In this document: in pieces, positions 1 to 8,724 of the stretch
How positions within the stretch are numbered: position 1 is the first letter of the stretch
Layout: the number at the start of each line of letters is the position of its first letter
From: JBCCFW01 sp039029535
GTDB lineage: Bacteria > Acidobacteriota > JBCCFW01
DNA: 64,000 bases
Direction: 5' to 3'
NCBI GenBank assembly: GCA_039029535.1
Contig: JBCCFW010000017.1
Span: forward strand, 13,544-77,543
Program-made: the position numbers and the translations under genes
The notes under the pieces: generated by a model
What the model saw: only the letters and a program-made list of their open reading frames with translations
Told to the model about the DNA's origin: nothing
The model's database searches: none

Positions 1-2
1 TC

Positions 3-716
3 GGCGCCGGCGAGAAGGTGGCCCTCGACCCCGACGACGTCTTGATCTTCGGAGCCGAGCGCAACGCCGTGCGCGTGCTCGACGTCTCCGCCCCGGTCGT
101 CTTCGTGCAGGCCGAGGACGGCGAGCGCGTGGTTGCATCCGAGGGACTGCTGGTCCTCCCGGACGCCGAGACTCCCGAGGTCACCGTGTTCGAGGACAGC
201 GAAGGACGCTGGCTCCGCGAGGACGTCTCGGGCACGCAGGTGGTCGAGGACGGGGCCTGGTTCGAGGTGGCGGGCCGACGATGGCAGCTGCGTCTTCCCG
301 TCGTCTTGGAAGGGACCTGGGAGGTCGACGAGGCCGTGCTCCGGCTCGGCGACATCGGCCTGCGCTTTGGAGTGAGCCGCGACGAAGAACACGTCGAGGT
401 CACGGTGCTCGCACCGAGCGGTGACATCGCGTTGACGCCGCGCGCTCACGCCTACTTCCTGCTGACCCTCGCGAGGGCGCGGCTCGAAGATGCCGGCAAC
501 GCTCAGCTCAACGAGACCGAGCACGGCTGGCTCTCGGGTGACGAGCTCGGCTATCGGCTCGACCTCAGCCCGAATCACCTGAGCGTCTCGGCCTACCGCT
601 GTCGCAAGCAGCTCGCGGGGGCGGGCGTGCAAGGGGCGGCCGGTCTCATCGAGCGTCGCGCGTCGGGACGTCAGCTCCGCATCGGCGTGGCGCGTCTCGA
701 GGTCGTGGATCTCTGA
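3..716 (+). CDS. FHA-type/winged-helix protein, 5'-truncated by window edge
   Basis: The frame is open to the window edge, so the gene probably begins upstream; a GTG at 18 is possible but lacks a convincing ribosome binding site. The first visible residues resemble the last strands of an FHA domain. A beta-rich middle follows, then a helical C-terminal part from about residue 140 (HAYFLLTLARARL, GWLSGDELGYRL, NHLSVSAYRCRKQL, GLIERRASGRQLRIG) that reads as a winged-helix output domain. I know this arrangement from FHA proteins of Planctomycetota and Myxococcota; their targets are not known to me. FHA domains bind phosphothreonine, so a Ser/Thr kinase input is plausible. The small gene at 833 lies 116 bases downstream on the same strand. 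Family call is fairly good, function is inferred. Confidence 0.6.
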   Translation, partial: GAGEKVALDPDDVLIFGAERNAVRVLDVSAPVVFVQAEDGERVVASEGLLVLPDAETPEVTVFEDSEGRWLREDVSGTQVVEDGAWFEVAGRRWQLRLPVVLEGTWEVDEAVLRLGDIGLRFGVSRDEEHVEVTVLAPSGDIALTPRAHAYFLLTLARARLEDAGNAQLNETEHGWLSGDELGYRLDLSPNHLSVSAYRCRKQLAGAGVQGAAGLIERRASGRQLRIGVARLEVVDL

Positions 717-832
717 CCCACGGACGTCCCTTGGCCGTCATCCGCTGTCACCCGTCGCCGATCGGCCTCGCCTTACCTTCGAGTCACCCGAGGCCGGACG
801 AACCGGCCCGAGAAGACAAGAAGGTGAACACC

Positions 833-1177
833 ATGTCCAGCACGCCCAACCTCATCGTCGGCACGACCTCTGGCAATGATCTCGGCAAGAACTTCGACGG
901 CACCGTCACGGTCTGGTGGAGCGGCGTCATCGGCGAGACCAACTGGGCCGATGCCAACGTCCTGTCGACCGACGACTCCGCACGCATCAAGGTGAAGTGG
1001 CAGAAGCGGATGAACGACTACGACAATGACGGTTCGAGCGTCCCGGCCATTCGCATGGGCGTCACCAACGACAGCGGCAAGAAGGTGGAGTACCAGGTCG
1101 AGATCATCGCCGACCAGGGCAGCGACGCGAGCGCCCGCTCGACCTCCGATGGACCGAGCGCCGTGGCCTCCGAGTGA
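833..1177 (+). CDS. Small acidic protein of unknown function (114 aa)
   Basis: The ATG at 833 is preceded by an AAGAAGGTG ribosome binding site, which favours it over upstream in-frame starts whose extension is Arg/Pro-rich. The product has no signal peptide and no membrane segment. It is rich in Asp, Ser and Thr with alternating strand-like stretches (VTVWWSG, ARIKVKW, KVEYQVEIIAD), suggesting a small all-beta protein. It ends in a Ser/Ala-rich tail. I do not recognise the family. It may be co-transcribed with the FHA/winged-helix gene 116 bases upstream. A perfect hairpin just after the stop probably ends the transcript. The small gene at 44611-44970 has a similar size and character but no clear sequence match. 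Confidence 0.6.
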   Translation: MSSTPNLIVGTTSGNDLGKNFDGTVTVWWSGVIGETNWADANVLSTDDSARIKVKWQKRMNDYDNDGSSVPAIRMGVTNDSGKKVEYQVEIIADQGSDASARSTSDGPSAVASE

Positions 1178-1192
1178 CGAGTCGTCAGGCTG

Positions 1193-1219
1193 CCAGCCGC
1201 GGCTCGCGACCGCGGCTGG
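1193..1219. terminator. Hairpin between convergent genes
   Basis: A perfect 10-bp stem (CCAGCCGCGG at 1193-1202, CCGCGGCTGG at 1210-1219) with a 7-base loop lies between the stops of the genes ending at 1177 (+) and 1226 (-). There is no T run after either arm, so it is terminator-like rather than a textbook intrinsic terminator. Confidence 0.5.
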
Positions 1220-1225
1220 TCCGAC

Positions 1226-2317
1226 TCACCGTCCCCGTGTCGGCAGGTTGGGCGAGAGCGTGCGGCCCTTCTCCTCGTCACAGGTGAAGTTGTCCCAGGG
1301 CGTGGCGCCGATGGGAGTGGTCGTCAGGGTGCCGAGCTTGTTGCCGATCGGGACGATGTAGTCGCCGCCGGGGTTCTGACAGGCGGAGTTCTTGACGATG
1401 ACGTTGTCGGTGCCGTTGATCTCGAAGCCGCGGTCGTTGTTCGTCGCGTTGTTGGCTTCGATGCGGTTGAGGGACGACTCGGTGAGAAGGCCGGCACCAC
1501 CATTGCCGCTGAGCGTGCACTCGCGGACCACGGCACGGTCGTAGACCTGGATGCCGTGGTTGCCGTTGTTGGACGCGGTGGTGTTCGAGATGGTCGCGGC
1601 GCCCTCGACGCGGATGCCGTCGGTGCCGTTGCTCATCGAGTTGCACCCGGTGACCAAGCCACCACCCGCCAGGATGCCCGCGAGGCCGTTCCCCACCGCC
1701 GTGCAATCGATGTAGGTGTTGTCGAGACCGTTGGAGAAGAAGCCGTTGCCGAGGTTGCCTTCGCAGAGGCAGTCCTCGAACGTGCAGCCGCCACCTCCGG
1801 CTTGCGTCGCGTGTCCCAGGTTGCCCTCGGTGACGCAGCGCCGGACCGTGCTGCCCCGCATGACGAGGATGCCCCGGCCCCCGCCGTCGCGGACGTTGCA
1901 GTCGATGAGGGTCGAGCTCTCGCCGGCTCGGAGGCCGTCTCCACCGCTATCGAGGACGTTGAGCTTCTCGTAGCGCAGGCGGGTGGAGGTGAGGCCCTCC
2001 ACGCCGGTGCCCCAGTCCCGGAGCGTGCCGTTCTTGACCGTGACGTTCTGGAGCGTGCCGACCAGGGCGACGCCGGTCCCGCCGCCGTTGCCGTAGAGCG
2101 TGTTGCCGCAGAGGTCGATGGTGACGTCGCTGTTGGTGACGAGGATGCCGTCGACGAGGGTGGGCGTGCGGAGGGCGCGCGTCACGCAGTAGAGCCCGGC
2201 CCGGTTCGCGGTGAAGGGCAGGGTGTCGATCTCGATGCACTCGCAGGACGCGGAGGCCTTCGGCGGGATGATCAGGCCGGTCAGTCCGAAGATGAGAATG
2301 GAGAGAAGAGAGCGCAT
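1226..2317 (-). CDS. Secreted right-handed beta-helix protein
   Basis: The 363-residue product begins with a Sec signal peptide (MRSLLSILIFGLTGLII, cleavage near ASA-SC). The mature protein is a long series of short beta-helix coils of the pectate-lyase-like fold, each about 22 residues, with recurring motifs such as SDVTIDLCGNTL, NVTVKNGTLRDW, STLIDCNVRDGG and STVRRCVTEGN. Cysteines recur once per coil, hinting at a cysteine ladder. No catalytic signature of a known polysaccharide lyase is apparent, so enzymatic and structural roles are both open. It acts outside the cytoplasm. The gene is monocistronic and convergent with the small gene at 833-1177. Confidence 0.75.
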   Translation of the reverse strand: MRSLLSILIFGLTGLIIPPKASASCECIEIDTLPFTANRAGLYCVTRALRTPTLVDGILVTNSDVTIDLCGNTLYGNGGGTGVALVGTLQNVTVKNGTLRDWGTGVEGLTSTRLRYEKLNVLDSGGDGLRAGESSTLIDCNVRDGGGRGILVMRGSTVRRCVTEGNLGHATQAGGGGCTFEDCLCEGNLGNGFFSNGLDNTYIDCTAVGNGLAGILAGGGLVTGCNSMSNGTDGIRVEGAATISNTTASNNGNHGIQVYDRAVVRECTLSGNGGAGLLTESSLNRIEANNATNNDRGFEINGTDNVIVKNSACQNPGGDYIVPIGNKLGTLTTTPIGATPWDNFTCDEEKGRTLSPNLPTRGR

Positions 2318-2591
2318 GACGAGGTTCCCCCGGGAGAGCTCCCGGAGAGGGCGCTCTCCTGATTGAGACCGGGCGCGGGCCCGATCCGTGTCGCGGTGTC
2401 GGCACTCAGGCTAGGAGCCTTGTCCCCGAGCTGCCATGCCCCACCCCCTGGTCTCGATCCGCAGAAACTCACTTTCTCGCCGGCAGGAGTGGGGCTTAGG
2501 ATGAGTGCGTTCCCACCGGCGTCCACGAGGGATGAGCTGCGGGTCACGGACCCGGGGCGAGACGGCGAGGTCGGGATCGGGTGAGCGACGA

Positions 2592-4049
2592 ATGACCAAG
2601 TCGACCCTGCTGGCCCTCGCAGCGTTGGCCCTCGCCACGTGCCTGCTGTGTGCCTTGTGCGTGAAGGTGCACCGGCCGGTCATCGAGGACGACCTCACCA
2701 CGCGAGCGACCGAGGCCCTGTCCTCCCAGGGTTTTGCCACGGTCGACGTCGACATGAGAGGGCGTGACGCTCTCCTCTCCGGCATGACGCTCACCGAGGA
2801 GCGACGGGCGCAGGCAGCGGCCGTGGTCGAGGACGTGCGCGGCGTCCGCGTCGTCCGCAACAAGCTCCTGGTCGCTCCGCCGGCACCGGATCCGACGAGC
2901 AGTCGAACGTCGCGACCGGCGCCACCGACGCCAGTCCGTCCGAGCCTGTCGCCACGACTTCAGGTCCGGCGAGTCGGCGACACCATGCTCCTCGCCGGTC
3001 GGGTTCCGAGCGCCTCGCTCAAGGGCTCGCTGGCCGAGCGTGCCGGTCGGCTGCCGGGGATCGACCGTGTCGTGAACGAGCTGTCGGTGGACTCCACGGT
3101 CACCGAGTCGCCCTGGCTCGGACGCGCCGGTCAGGCGCTCGGGCTGGTGGGCGACCCCGTGAACGACGGTGGCCTGGCCATCGTCGACCGTCGCGTCACC
3201 CTGCAGGGTGACGTCGGCAGCTCGGCCGATCGCGAGCGGTTGGGACGCGCGGCGGGCCGTCTGCTGTCTCCCGAGCTCACCGTCGAGAACGCCCTCCGCG
3301 TCGTCCCGCGTCGCAGCGGTGGTGGCCTCGACCTGACGCGAGGAGCCGGCAGCCGAGCGTCGAGCTCGGGCACGACCGGCTCGGATGCGACGACTGCCGA
3401 TCCGTCGCGGGCCGCAGCGGGTCGAGGAACGTCGCGCGGCAGCGACGCGACGGGTGCGGCTACGGGTCGCGCGACCTCGGGCCGAGCGACCGAAGATGCG
3501 AGCCGTGCTACGGGACGTGGCGGGTCGTCGACGGCTACCGGTCGTGACGACCGCGGTCGCTCCGGCTCACGGCCTGGAGACTCCACGACTGCCAGCGGTC
3601 GCAGCGGCGCGTCCTCGAGCGGCGAGGCCGCGATGGCTGCGCGCCGGGCCCGTGAGGCGGCGCGTCTCAGCGTCGACGAGCGCTCGGCTCAGCAAGACTT
3701 CGACGACTACCTGAGCGGTCGGGTCATCGAGTTTCAGACGAACAGCTCGACGATCCTCGCCAGCGGCCGTCGTGTCCTCGACGGTCTCATCCCCTTGCTG
3801 CGTCGTCATCGAGACGCCCGCTTCGAGATCTCCGGCCACACCGACTCGCGAGGACGCGAGGGGTGGAACCGCGAGCTCTCACGACGTCGTGCCGAGTCGG
3901 TGCGGCGCTACCTCATCGCCGATGGGATCTCGCCGGATCGCATGACCATCACCGGTCACGGTCCGGACCTGCCCATCGCCGACAACGACACCGCCGAAGG
4001 CCGTCGACGCAACCGTCGCATCGAGCTGCGTGTCCTCCCCCGGAGCTGA
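2592..4049 (+). CDS. OmpA-family envelope protein with BON-like domains
   Basis: The ATG at 2592 is chosen because an N-terminal hydrophobic segment (LLALAALALATCLLCALCV) follows it at once, whereas the upstream extension is Arg-rich. Residues about 25-85 form a BON-type domain (LLSGMTLTEERRAQAAAVV, VRGVRVVRNKLLV) and one or two degenerate BON-like units follow to about 250. A Ser/Thr/Gly/Arg-rich linker of about 100 residues leads to a C-terminal OmpA domain (RVIEFQTNSSTIL, ISGHTDSRG, NRELSRRRAESVRRYL, GHGPDLPIADN) carrying the Asp and Arg that bind diaminopimelate of peptidoglycan. It should anchor the envelope to peptidoglycan. BON+OmpA is also known from mycobacterial ArfA. The next gene starts 3 bases after the stop, so the two are co-translated. 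Confidence 0.85.
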   Translation: MTKSTLLALAALALATCLLCALCVKVHRPVIEDDLTTRATEALSSQGFATVDVDMRGRDALLSGMTLTEERRAQAAAVVEDVRGVRVVRNKLLVAPPAPDPTSSRTSRPAPPTPVRPSLSPRLQVRRVGDTMLLAGRVPSASLKGSLAERAGRLPGIDRVVNELSVDSTVTESPWLGRAGQALGLVGDPVNDGGLAIVDRRVTLQGDVGSSADRERLGRAAGRLLSPELTVENALRVVPRRSGGGLDLTRGAGSRASSSGTTGSDATTADPSRAAAGRGTSRGSDATGAATGRATSGRATEDASRATGRGGSSTATGRDDRGRSGSRPGDSTTASGRSGASSSGEAAMAARRAREAARLSVDERSAQQDFDDYLSGRVIEFQTNSSTILASGRRVLDGLIPLLRRHRDARFEISGHTDSRGREGWNRELSRRRAESVRRYLIADGISPDRMTITGHGPDLPIADNDTAEGRRRNRRIELRVLPRS

Positions 4050-4052
4050 GAC

Positions 4053-5561
4053 ATGGCATACCTCATCGGTCAGATCCTCCTGTGTCTCTTCATCGCCGGC
4101 CTCATCGGGCTGCTGATCGGGCTCTTGCTCGGTTGGTTCTCGTGGGGGCGCGGCACCAGCACCGGCGATGCCCCGACGGCACGGGCGTCCTCGTCCTCGT
4201 CGGATCGCGAGCCGGAGCTGCGTCGGGAGCTCAAGACCCTGCGCGATCGTCTTCAGGCCGCGGAAGCCGATGGTGGTCGTTGGAAGACGGAGCTCGACGC
4301 CGCGCGTGACGATCGCGATCAACACGTGCGTCAGGTCGGCGAGCTCGAAGGCCAACTCACCAACCTGAGGACCGGTCACGAGACGCTCCTCATCAAGAAC
4401 GACGAGCGTTGGACTCAGTTCGAGACCGACCTGCTCGACCGCGAGCGCCAGGTGGCGACCCTGCAGGAGCAGCTTCGGTCCCTCGAGGGATCGAGCGGGA
4501 GCTCCGAGGACGCTCTTCGCAGCCTGACGCGTGAACGAGACGACCTGCAGCGTCGGGTCTCCGAGCTCGAGGGTGAGCTCACCGGCCTGCGTGCCGGCCG
4601 GGCCGAGCTGACGGGCCTCGGGCAGGAGGAGCGCAGCCGTCTCGACGCCGAGATCACCACCATCCGCGAGGAGCGTGGTGCGCAGCTCCGTCGGGTGGGC
4701 GAGCTGGAGGGCGAGCTCAACGTTCTCCGCAACACGCACGAGCGTCTCGTCACCAGCAGCACCGAGGAGCGAACGCGGTTCACCGACGACCTCACCGGGC
4801 TGCGCACCGAGCGTGAGACGCAGCTCCGTCGCATCGCCGAGCTGGAGGCTCAGCTCGACGAGCTGCAGCGTCGATCGGAAGCGACCGAGCGCGTGCGCGA
4901 GGACGAGCAGCAGCGTCTCCGGCTCGAGCTCGACGACCACCGTCGCAAGCACGAGCGTGGCGCCGACGAGATCCGCAAGCTCGAGCTGAGCCTGACCGAG
5001 AGCCAGGGCCAGGCCGACGAGCTCGGCCGACTCCAGCTCGAGCTCGACGAGCACCGTCGCAAGCACGAGCACTGCGCCAACGAGGTCCGCAAGCTGGAGG
5101 CGGGTCTCACCGAGAGTCAGAGCCAGGCCGCCGAGCGTGCCGACGAGATCAGCCGGCTCCAGGGCCTGCTGCGTCATCGCCCGACCATCACCGTGCCGGC
5201 CCCCGCACCGCCGCCGGCGCCCGCCCCGGTCCAGGCTGCCGTCGCTCCGCCGGCTCCGGCCCCTGCTCCCGCGGCGCCGAAGCGTGCCCCGGCTCCCGCA
5301 CGGAAGGCCGCACCGGCTCGACCGAAGAAGGCGGCCCGGCGGTCCAAGGACGACCTGAAGAAGATCTACGGCATCGGTCCGGTCATCGAGCGCCTCCTCA
5401 ACAAGCTCGGCATCTCGACCTACCGGCAGGTGGCCGACTTCGATCGCAAGGAGATCGAACGCGTCGCCGACGCCCTGGAGACCTTCCCCGGACGCATCCG
5501 TCGCGACGGCTGGATGAAGCACGCCCGCAGGCTTCACCGCGACAAGTACGGCAAGGACTGA
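4053..5561 (+). CDS. Membrane-anchored coiled-coil protein with C-terminal helix-hairpin-helix domain
   Basis: The 502-residue product has one N-terminal transmembrane segment (about residues 4-28). A coiled coil follows from about 50 to 370, with repeated phrases such as RVSELEGEL, RRVGELEGEL and RRIAELEAQL and a duplicated block LELDEHRRKHEHCANEVRKLE. A Pro/Ala linker (370-430) leads to a helix-hairpin-helix end domain (KKIYGIGPVIERLLNKLGI, WMKHARRLHRDKYG). That domain belongs to the group labelled predicted flap-endonuclease-like 5' DNA nuclease, but it carries only the DNA- or protein-binding HhH part and no nuclease residues. It starts 3 bases after the OmpA gene. A link between envelope and nucleoid is a reasonable inference, not shown. 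Confidence 0.8.
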   Translation: MAYLIGQILLCLFIAGLIGLLIGLLLGWFSWGRGTSTGDAPTARASSSSSDREPELRRELKTLRDRLQAAEADGGRWKTELDAARDDRDQHVRQVGELEGQLTNLRTGHETLLIKNDERWTQFETDLLDRERQVATLQEQLRSLEGSSGSSEDALRSLTRERDDLQRRVSELEGELTGLRAGRAELTGLGQEERSRLDAEITTIREERGAQLRRVGELEGELNVLRNTHERLVTSSTEERTRFTDDLTGLRTERETQLRRIAELEAQLDELQRRSEATERVREDEQQRLRLELDDHRRKHERGADEIRKLELSLTESQGQADELGRLQLELDEHRRKHEHCANEVRKLEAGLTESQSQAAERADEISRLQGLLRHRPTITVPAPAPPPAPAPVQAAVAPPAPAPAPAAPKRAPAPARKAAPARPKKAARRSKDDLKKIYGIGPVIERLLNKLGISTYRQVADFDRKEIERVADALETFPGRIRRDGWMKHARRLHRDKYGKD

Positions 5562-5589
5562 GCCCGAGGCAGTTTCCTCTCCTTCCAGC

Positions 5590-5612
5590 TCGCCTCCCCG
5601 CCGACGAGGCGA
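5590..5612 (+). terminator. Possible terminator hairpin after the HhH gene
   Basis: TCGCCTC (5590-5596) and GAGGCGA (5606-5612) form a perfect 7-bp stem with a 9-base loop, 28 bases after the HhH gene stop. It has no T run. The rest of 5562-5831 shows no gene. Confidence 0.35.
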
Positions 5613-5831
5613 CTGGCGTCCCGTGCGTGGAACGACCCGCCGAGACGAGGGGTTTCCTGCGCGAGATCCTCTCGCCCGGGTCGGCCGAGGCCTCCTGAGC
5701 TCACGCCTGGCGCAGAAATCGACCGCCCGGCTCACGAAGTTCATCTCCGGTGTCGATCGGAGAGCTGCTCGATCGTCTGAGGATCGAACGGGGCGGCCAC
5801 GGTGGTCGTCTCCGCCTGAGGAAGCACCGAG

Positions 5832-6191
5832 ATGAACACCTACGTCCTCTTGCTGAACTACGAGCCCGCCGCCGAAACCCCCGAGCCGAGCCCCGAGGAG
5901 ATGCAGGCGATCGTCGAGAAGTACGTCGCCTGGGGTGAGCGGATGGCCGATCAAGGCCGCTGGGAAGGCGGCAAGAAGCTGGGAGAGGAAGGCGGCCGAG
6001 TCGTCCGTCGCGACGGCGAGAAGGTCACGGCCACCGACGGCCCCTTCGCCGAGGCCAAGGAGGTCGTCGGCGGGTTCTCCCTCCTCAAGGCCGAGAGCTA
6101 CGACGAGGTCGTCGAGCTCTTGCAGGACCACCCGCACCTCGAGGGCGGCGGGACGATCCTCGTCCGCGAGGTCGATCCGATCGAGGAGTAG
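5832..6191 (+). CDS. DGPF/YCII-related protein, partner of ECF42 sigma
   Basis: This 119-residue protein starts with a typical YCII-type strand (MNTYVLLLNYEP). It carries the DGPF signature (TATDGPFAEAKEVVGGF) and ends with an LLxxxPHLEGGGTILVREV strand. GAGGAAG lies 7 bases before the ATG. DGPF proteins are ferredoxin-like, small and cytoplasmic, and are strongly linked by neighbourhood with ECF42 sigma factors. Here the sigma gene starts 8 bases after the stop, fitting one transcript. Biochemical function is unknown; an oxidative or toxic-compound response is often proposed. Confidence 0.9.
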   Translation: MNTYVLLLNYEPAAETPEPSPEEMQAIVEKYVAWGERMADQGRWEGGKKLGEEGGRVVRRDGEKVTATDGPFAEAKEVVGGFSLLKAESYDEVVELLQDHPHLEGGGTILVREVDPIEE

Positions 6192-6199
6192 TCGGGGGC

Positions 6200-7486
6200 A
6201 TGACGCAGAGCGAACCCCCCGCCGGCACGGCAGCGCTCGTCGAGCACCTCTTCCGACATCGAGCGGGTCAGATCGTCGCCACGATCACCCGCGCGCTGGG
6301 TCCCGAGCATCTCGACCTGGCCGAGGACGTCGTGCAGGAGGTGCTCGTGCGGGCGCTCCGTCGCTGGCCGCTCCACGGTGTCCCGGAGCGGCCGGCCGCC
6401 TGGCTGTTTCGGGCGGCACACAACCTGGCTCTCGATCGGCTGCGGCATCGCTCGGTGACCACCCGCTCGGAGCCCGAGGTGCTCCATCATCTCGAAGCGC
6501 TGGCGACCGCCGCCGAGCGACCCGACGATGCTCCGCTCTCGGGCGAGCTCCGGGACCACCAGCTCCGGCTGGTCTTCGCTTGTTGTCACCCGGCGATCGC
6601 TCCCCGGGCACGGGTCGCCCTGACGCTGAAGACCTTCGGCGGCTTCAGCACCGAGGAGATCGCGCGTTCGTTCCTGTTGAAGGAGCCGACGGTCGCCCAG
6701 CTCATCGTCCGGGCCAAGCGACGTCTCCGCGAGGGCGACGTGACGCTCGAGGTGCCCGCCGGGGACGACCTGGTCGAGCGGCTCGACTCGGTCCTGACCG
6801 TCATCTACCTCGTGTTCAACGAGGGCCACGTCGCGACCCGAGGCGACGCGCTCGTCCGGCTCGAGCTCGTCCACGAGAGCCTCCGCTGGCTCGACCTCCT
6901 GCTCTCGGAGGAGCGGCTGAGGCATCCGCGCGTCCACGCGCTCGCCGCCTTGCTCTCGCTGCTGGCGTCCCGGCTCCCGGCTCGCACCGACGACGACGGC
7001 CGGCTGGTCCGTCTCAGCGAGCAGGACCGCAGCCTCTGGGACCGCGGGCTCCTCACGGCGGGCCTGCAGCAGCTCGAGCTCGCGATGGAGGCCCACGAGC
7101 TCAGCGCCCTCCACGTGCAGGCGGGCATCGCCGCCCTTCACGCCCGGGCGAGGACTGCCGAGGAGACCGACTGGGCGGCGATCCTGCGTCAGTACGACCT
7201 CCTCGAGACCCTCGAGCCCACGCCGGTCGTGCGGCTCAATCGGGCGGTGGCCGTCTGGCATGCCGAGGGGCCGGGCCCGGCCCTGGCGATCCTCGACGGG
7301 CTGCTCGACGAGCCGTCGCTCCAGCGGCATCACTGGCTGGCCTCCACGCGGGCGGCGGTGCTCGCGAGCCTCTCGCGGACCGAGGAGGCGGAGGTGGCCT
7401 ATCGCGAGGCACTCGAACGGGTCGAGAACGGCTGCGAGCGCCTGTTCCTGGAACAGCGGCTCGGCGACCTGGAGAAGGACGCCTGA
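6200..7486 (+). CDS. ECF42-type RNA polymerase sigma factor with C-terminal TPR-like extension
   Basis: The 428-residue protein has sigma region 2 at about residues 10-80 (LDLAEDVVQEVLVRAL, NLALDRLRHR) and region 4 at about 115-180 (LTLKTFGGFSTEEIARSFLLKEPTVAQLIVRAKRRL). A long helical extension follows to the end (YLVFNEGH, LARLPARTDDDGRLVRLSEQDRSLWD, AAILRQYDLLE). That extension defines the ECF42 group and is thought to replace an anti-sigma factor in controlling activity. The upstream DGPF gene is its usual partner and probable target. No anti-sigma gene is nearby, as expected. The start is the ATG 8 bases after the DGPF stop. Confidence 0.92.
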   Translation: MTQSEPPAGTAALVEHLFRHRAGQIVATITRALGPEHLDLAEDVVQEVLVRALRRWPLHGVPERPAAWLFRAAHNLALDRLRHRSVTTRSEPEVLHHLEALATAAERPDDAPLSGELRDHQLRLVFACCHPAIAPRARVALTLKTFGGFSTEEIARSFLLKEPTVAQLIVRAKRRLREGDVTLEVPAGDDLVERLDSVLTVIYLVFNEGHVATRGDALVRLELVHESLRWLDLLLSEERLRHPRVHALAALLSLLASRLPARTDDDGRLVRLSEQDRSLWDRGLLTAGLQQLELAMEAHELSALHVQAGIAALHARARTAEETDWAAILRQYDLLETLEPTPVVRLNRAVAVWHAEGPGPALAILDGLLDEPSLQRHHWLASTRAAVLASLSRTEEAEVAYREALERVENGCERLFLEQRLGDLEKDA

Positions 7487-7525
7487 GAGGGCGGGATCGG
7501 CCGTCGGGGAGCCAGGGCCGCCTGC

Positions 7526-7531
7526 TACGAT
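7526..7531 (+). promoter_or_regulatory. Possible -10 element (TACGAT) for the nucleotide-sugar operon
   Basis: TACGAT sits 5 bases before the ATG at 7537, which would place transcription start at about the start codon (leaderless). No -35 box is recognisable. Confidence 0.3.
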
Positions 7532-7536
7532 GAGGG

Positions 7537-8724
7537 ATGGAGTCGAACCAGCAGGTTGCAGTCTTGGGGGGATGTGGTCACGTGGGCCTGCCCCTGGCCC
7601 TGAGTCTCGCCGATGCCGGGCACGACGTGCTCATCGTCGACCAGGACGAAGCCGCGGTGGCGCGGGTCCTGCGAGGGGAGATGGGCTTCCTCGAGGACGG
7701 CGGCGACGAGCTGCTGGCCAAGCACGTCGGCGGCCGGCTCCAGGCCACCACGGACGCGTCGCGCCTGTCCGAGGCCGGCACGGTGGTCTGCATCGTCGGC
7801 ACGCCCATCGACGAGTACCTCAACCCCCAGCTCGGCCAGCTCCTCGCGCTCATGGACGAGCTCAAGCCCCACCTGCGGGCGGGTCAGCTCTTCATCCTCC
7901 GGTCGACCGTGTTCCCCGGCGCGACCCAGCGCATCTCCCGCTGGGTGGAGGAGCACGTGCCGGGTCTCGAGCTCTCGTTCTGTCCGGAGCGCGTCGCCCA
8001 AGGCAAGGCCATCCGCGAGATCCAGTCCCTGCCTCAGATCGTCTCCGGCATCACTCCGGAGGCTCTCGGCCGGGCGCGGGAGCTGTTCTCGTCGCTGGGT
8101 GCCGACATCATCGAGCTGGACCCCACCGAGGCCGAGCTGGCCAAGCTGTTCTGCAACGCCTGGCGCTACATCAGCTTCGCGACGGCCAACCAGTTCTACT
8201 CGCTCTGCGTGCAGAACGGGATCGACTTCTACCGGGTCTACGACGCCATCACCCAGGACTACCCGCGGATGGAGAGTCTCCCGGGCGCCGGCTTCGCTGC
8301 CGGCCCCTGTCTCTTCAAGGACACGATGCAGCTCTCGGCCTTCTTCAACAACCAGTTCAGCCTGGGCCAGAGCGCGATGATGATCAACGAGGGCCTCCCG
8401 ATGACCCTCGTCGAGTCGCTGAGGGCGCACGACCTCGCGGGCAAGACCGTCGGCATCCTCGGCATGACCTTCAAGGCCGACTGTGACGACCACCGCGACT
8501 CCCTGGCCTTCAAGCTTCGCAAGCTCCTGCTGCTGGAGTGCCGGGAAGTGGTCTGCACCGACGAGTATCTCGAGTTCGATTGGTTGCTTCCGATGGAGGA
8601 AGTGCTCGAAAAGGCCGACTTGCTCGTCGTGGCGACCCCTCACGCCCGCTACCGCGGGCTCGAGCCGAAGCAGGTCGTCCTGGATCCCTGGAACCATCTC
8701 GGCCGAGGAGGCCTCGCACGATGA
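7537..8724 (+). CDS. UDP-glucose/UDP-GlcNAc/ManNAc 6-dehydrogenase family
   Basis: The 395-residue protein has an N-terminal Rossmann domain (VAVLGGCGHVGLPLALSLAD), the family signatures FCPERVAQGKAI and ELAKLFCNAWRY (catalytic-site Lys203), the catalytic cysteine in AAGPCLFKD (Cys258) and a C-terminal UDP-binding domain (VGILGMTFKADCDDHRDS). It oxidises the C6 hydroxyl of a UDP-hexose to an uronate using two NAD+. The WecC/UDP-GlcNAc-type branch is more likely than UDP-glucose, but the substrate cannot be settled by eye. Its last four bases overlap the start of the epimerase gene (ATGA), so this heads a three-gene operon. Confidence 0.88.
   Translation: MESNQQVAVLGGCGHVGLPLALSLADAGHDVLIVDQDEAAVARVLRGEMGFLEDGGDELLAKHVGGRLQATTDASRLSEAGTVVCIVGTPIDEYLNPQLGQLLALMDELKPHLRAGQLFILRSTVFPGATQRISRWVEEHVPGLELSFCPERVAQGKAIREIQSLPQIVSGITPEALGRARELFSSLGADIIELDPTEAELAKLFCNAWRYISFATANQFYSLCVQNGIDFYRVYDAITQDYPRMESLPGAGFAAGPCLFKDTMQLSAFFNNQFSLGQSAMMINEGLPMTLVESLRAHDLAGKTVGILGMTFKADCDDHRDSLAFKLRKLLLLECREVVCTDEYLEFDWLLPMEEVLEKADLLVVATPHARYRGLEPKQVVLDPWNHLGRGGLAR

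Noticed and set aside
4053..5561. Nuclease call for the HhH protein
   Set aside because: Only the HhH end domain is present; no nuclease catalytic residues are visible, so the common label flap-endonuclease-like is misleading.
3879..6137. 752-residue open frame on - strand across three + genes
   Set aside because: It mirrors the coiled-coil repeat of the HhH gene and carries no recognised motif; the + strand genes are well supported.
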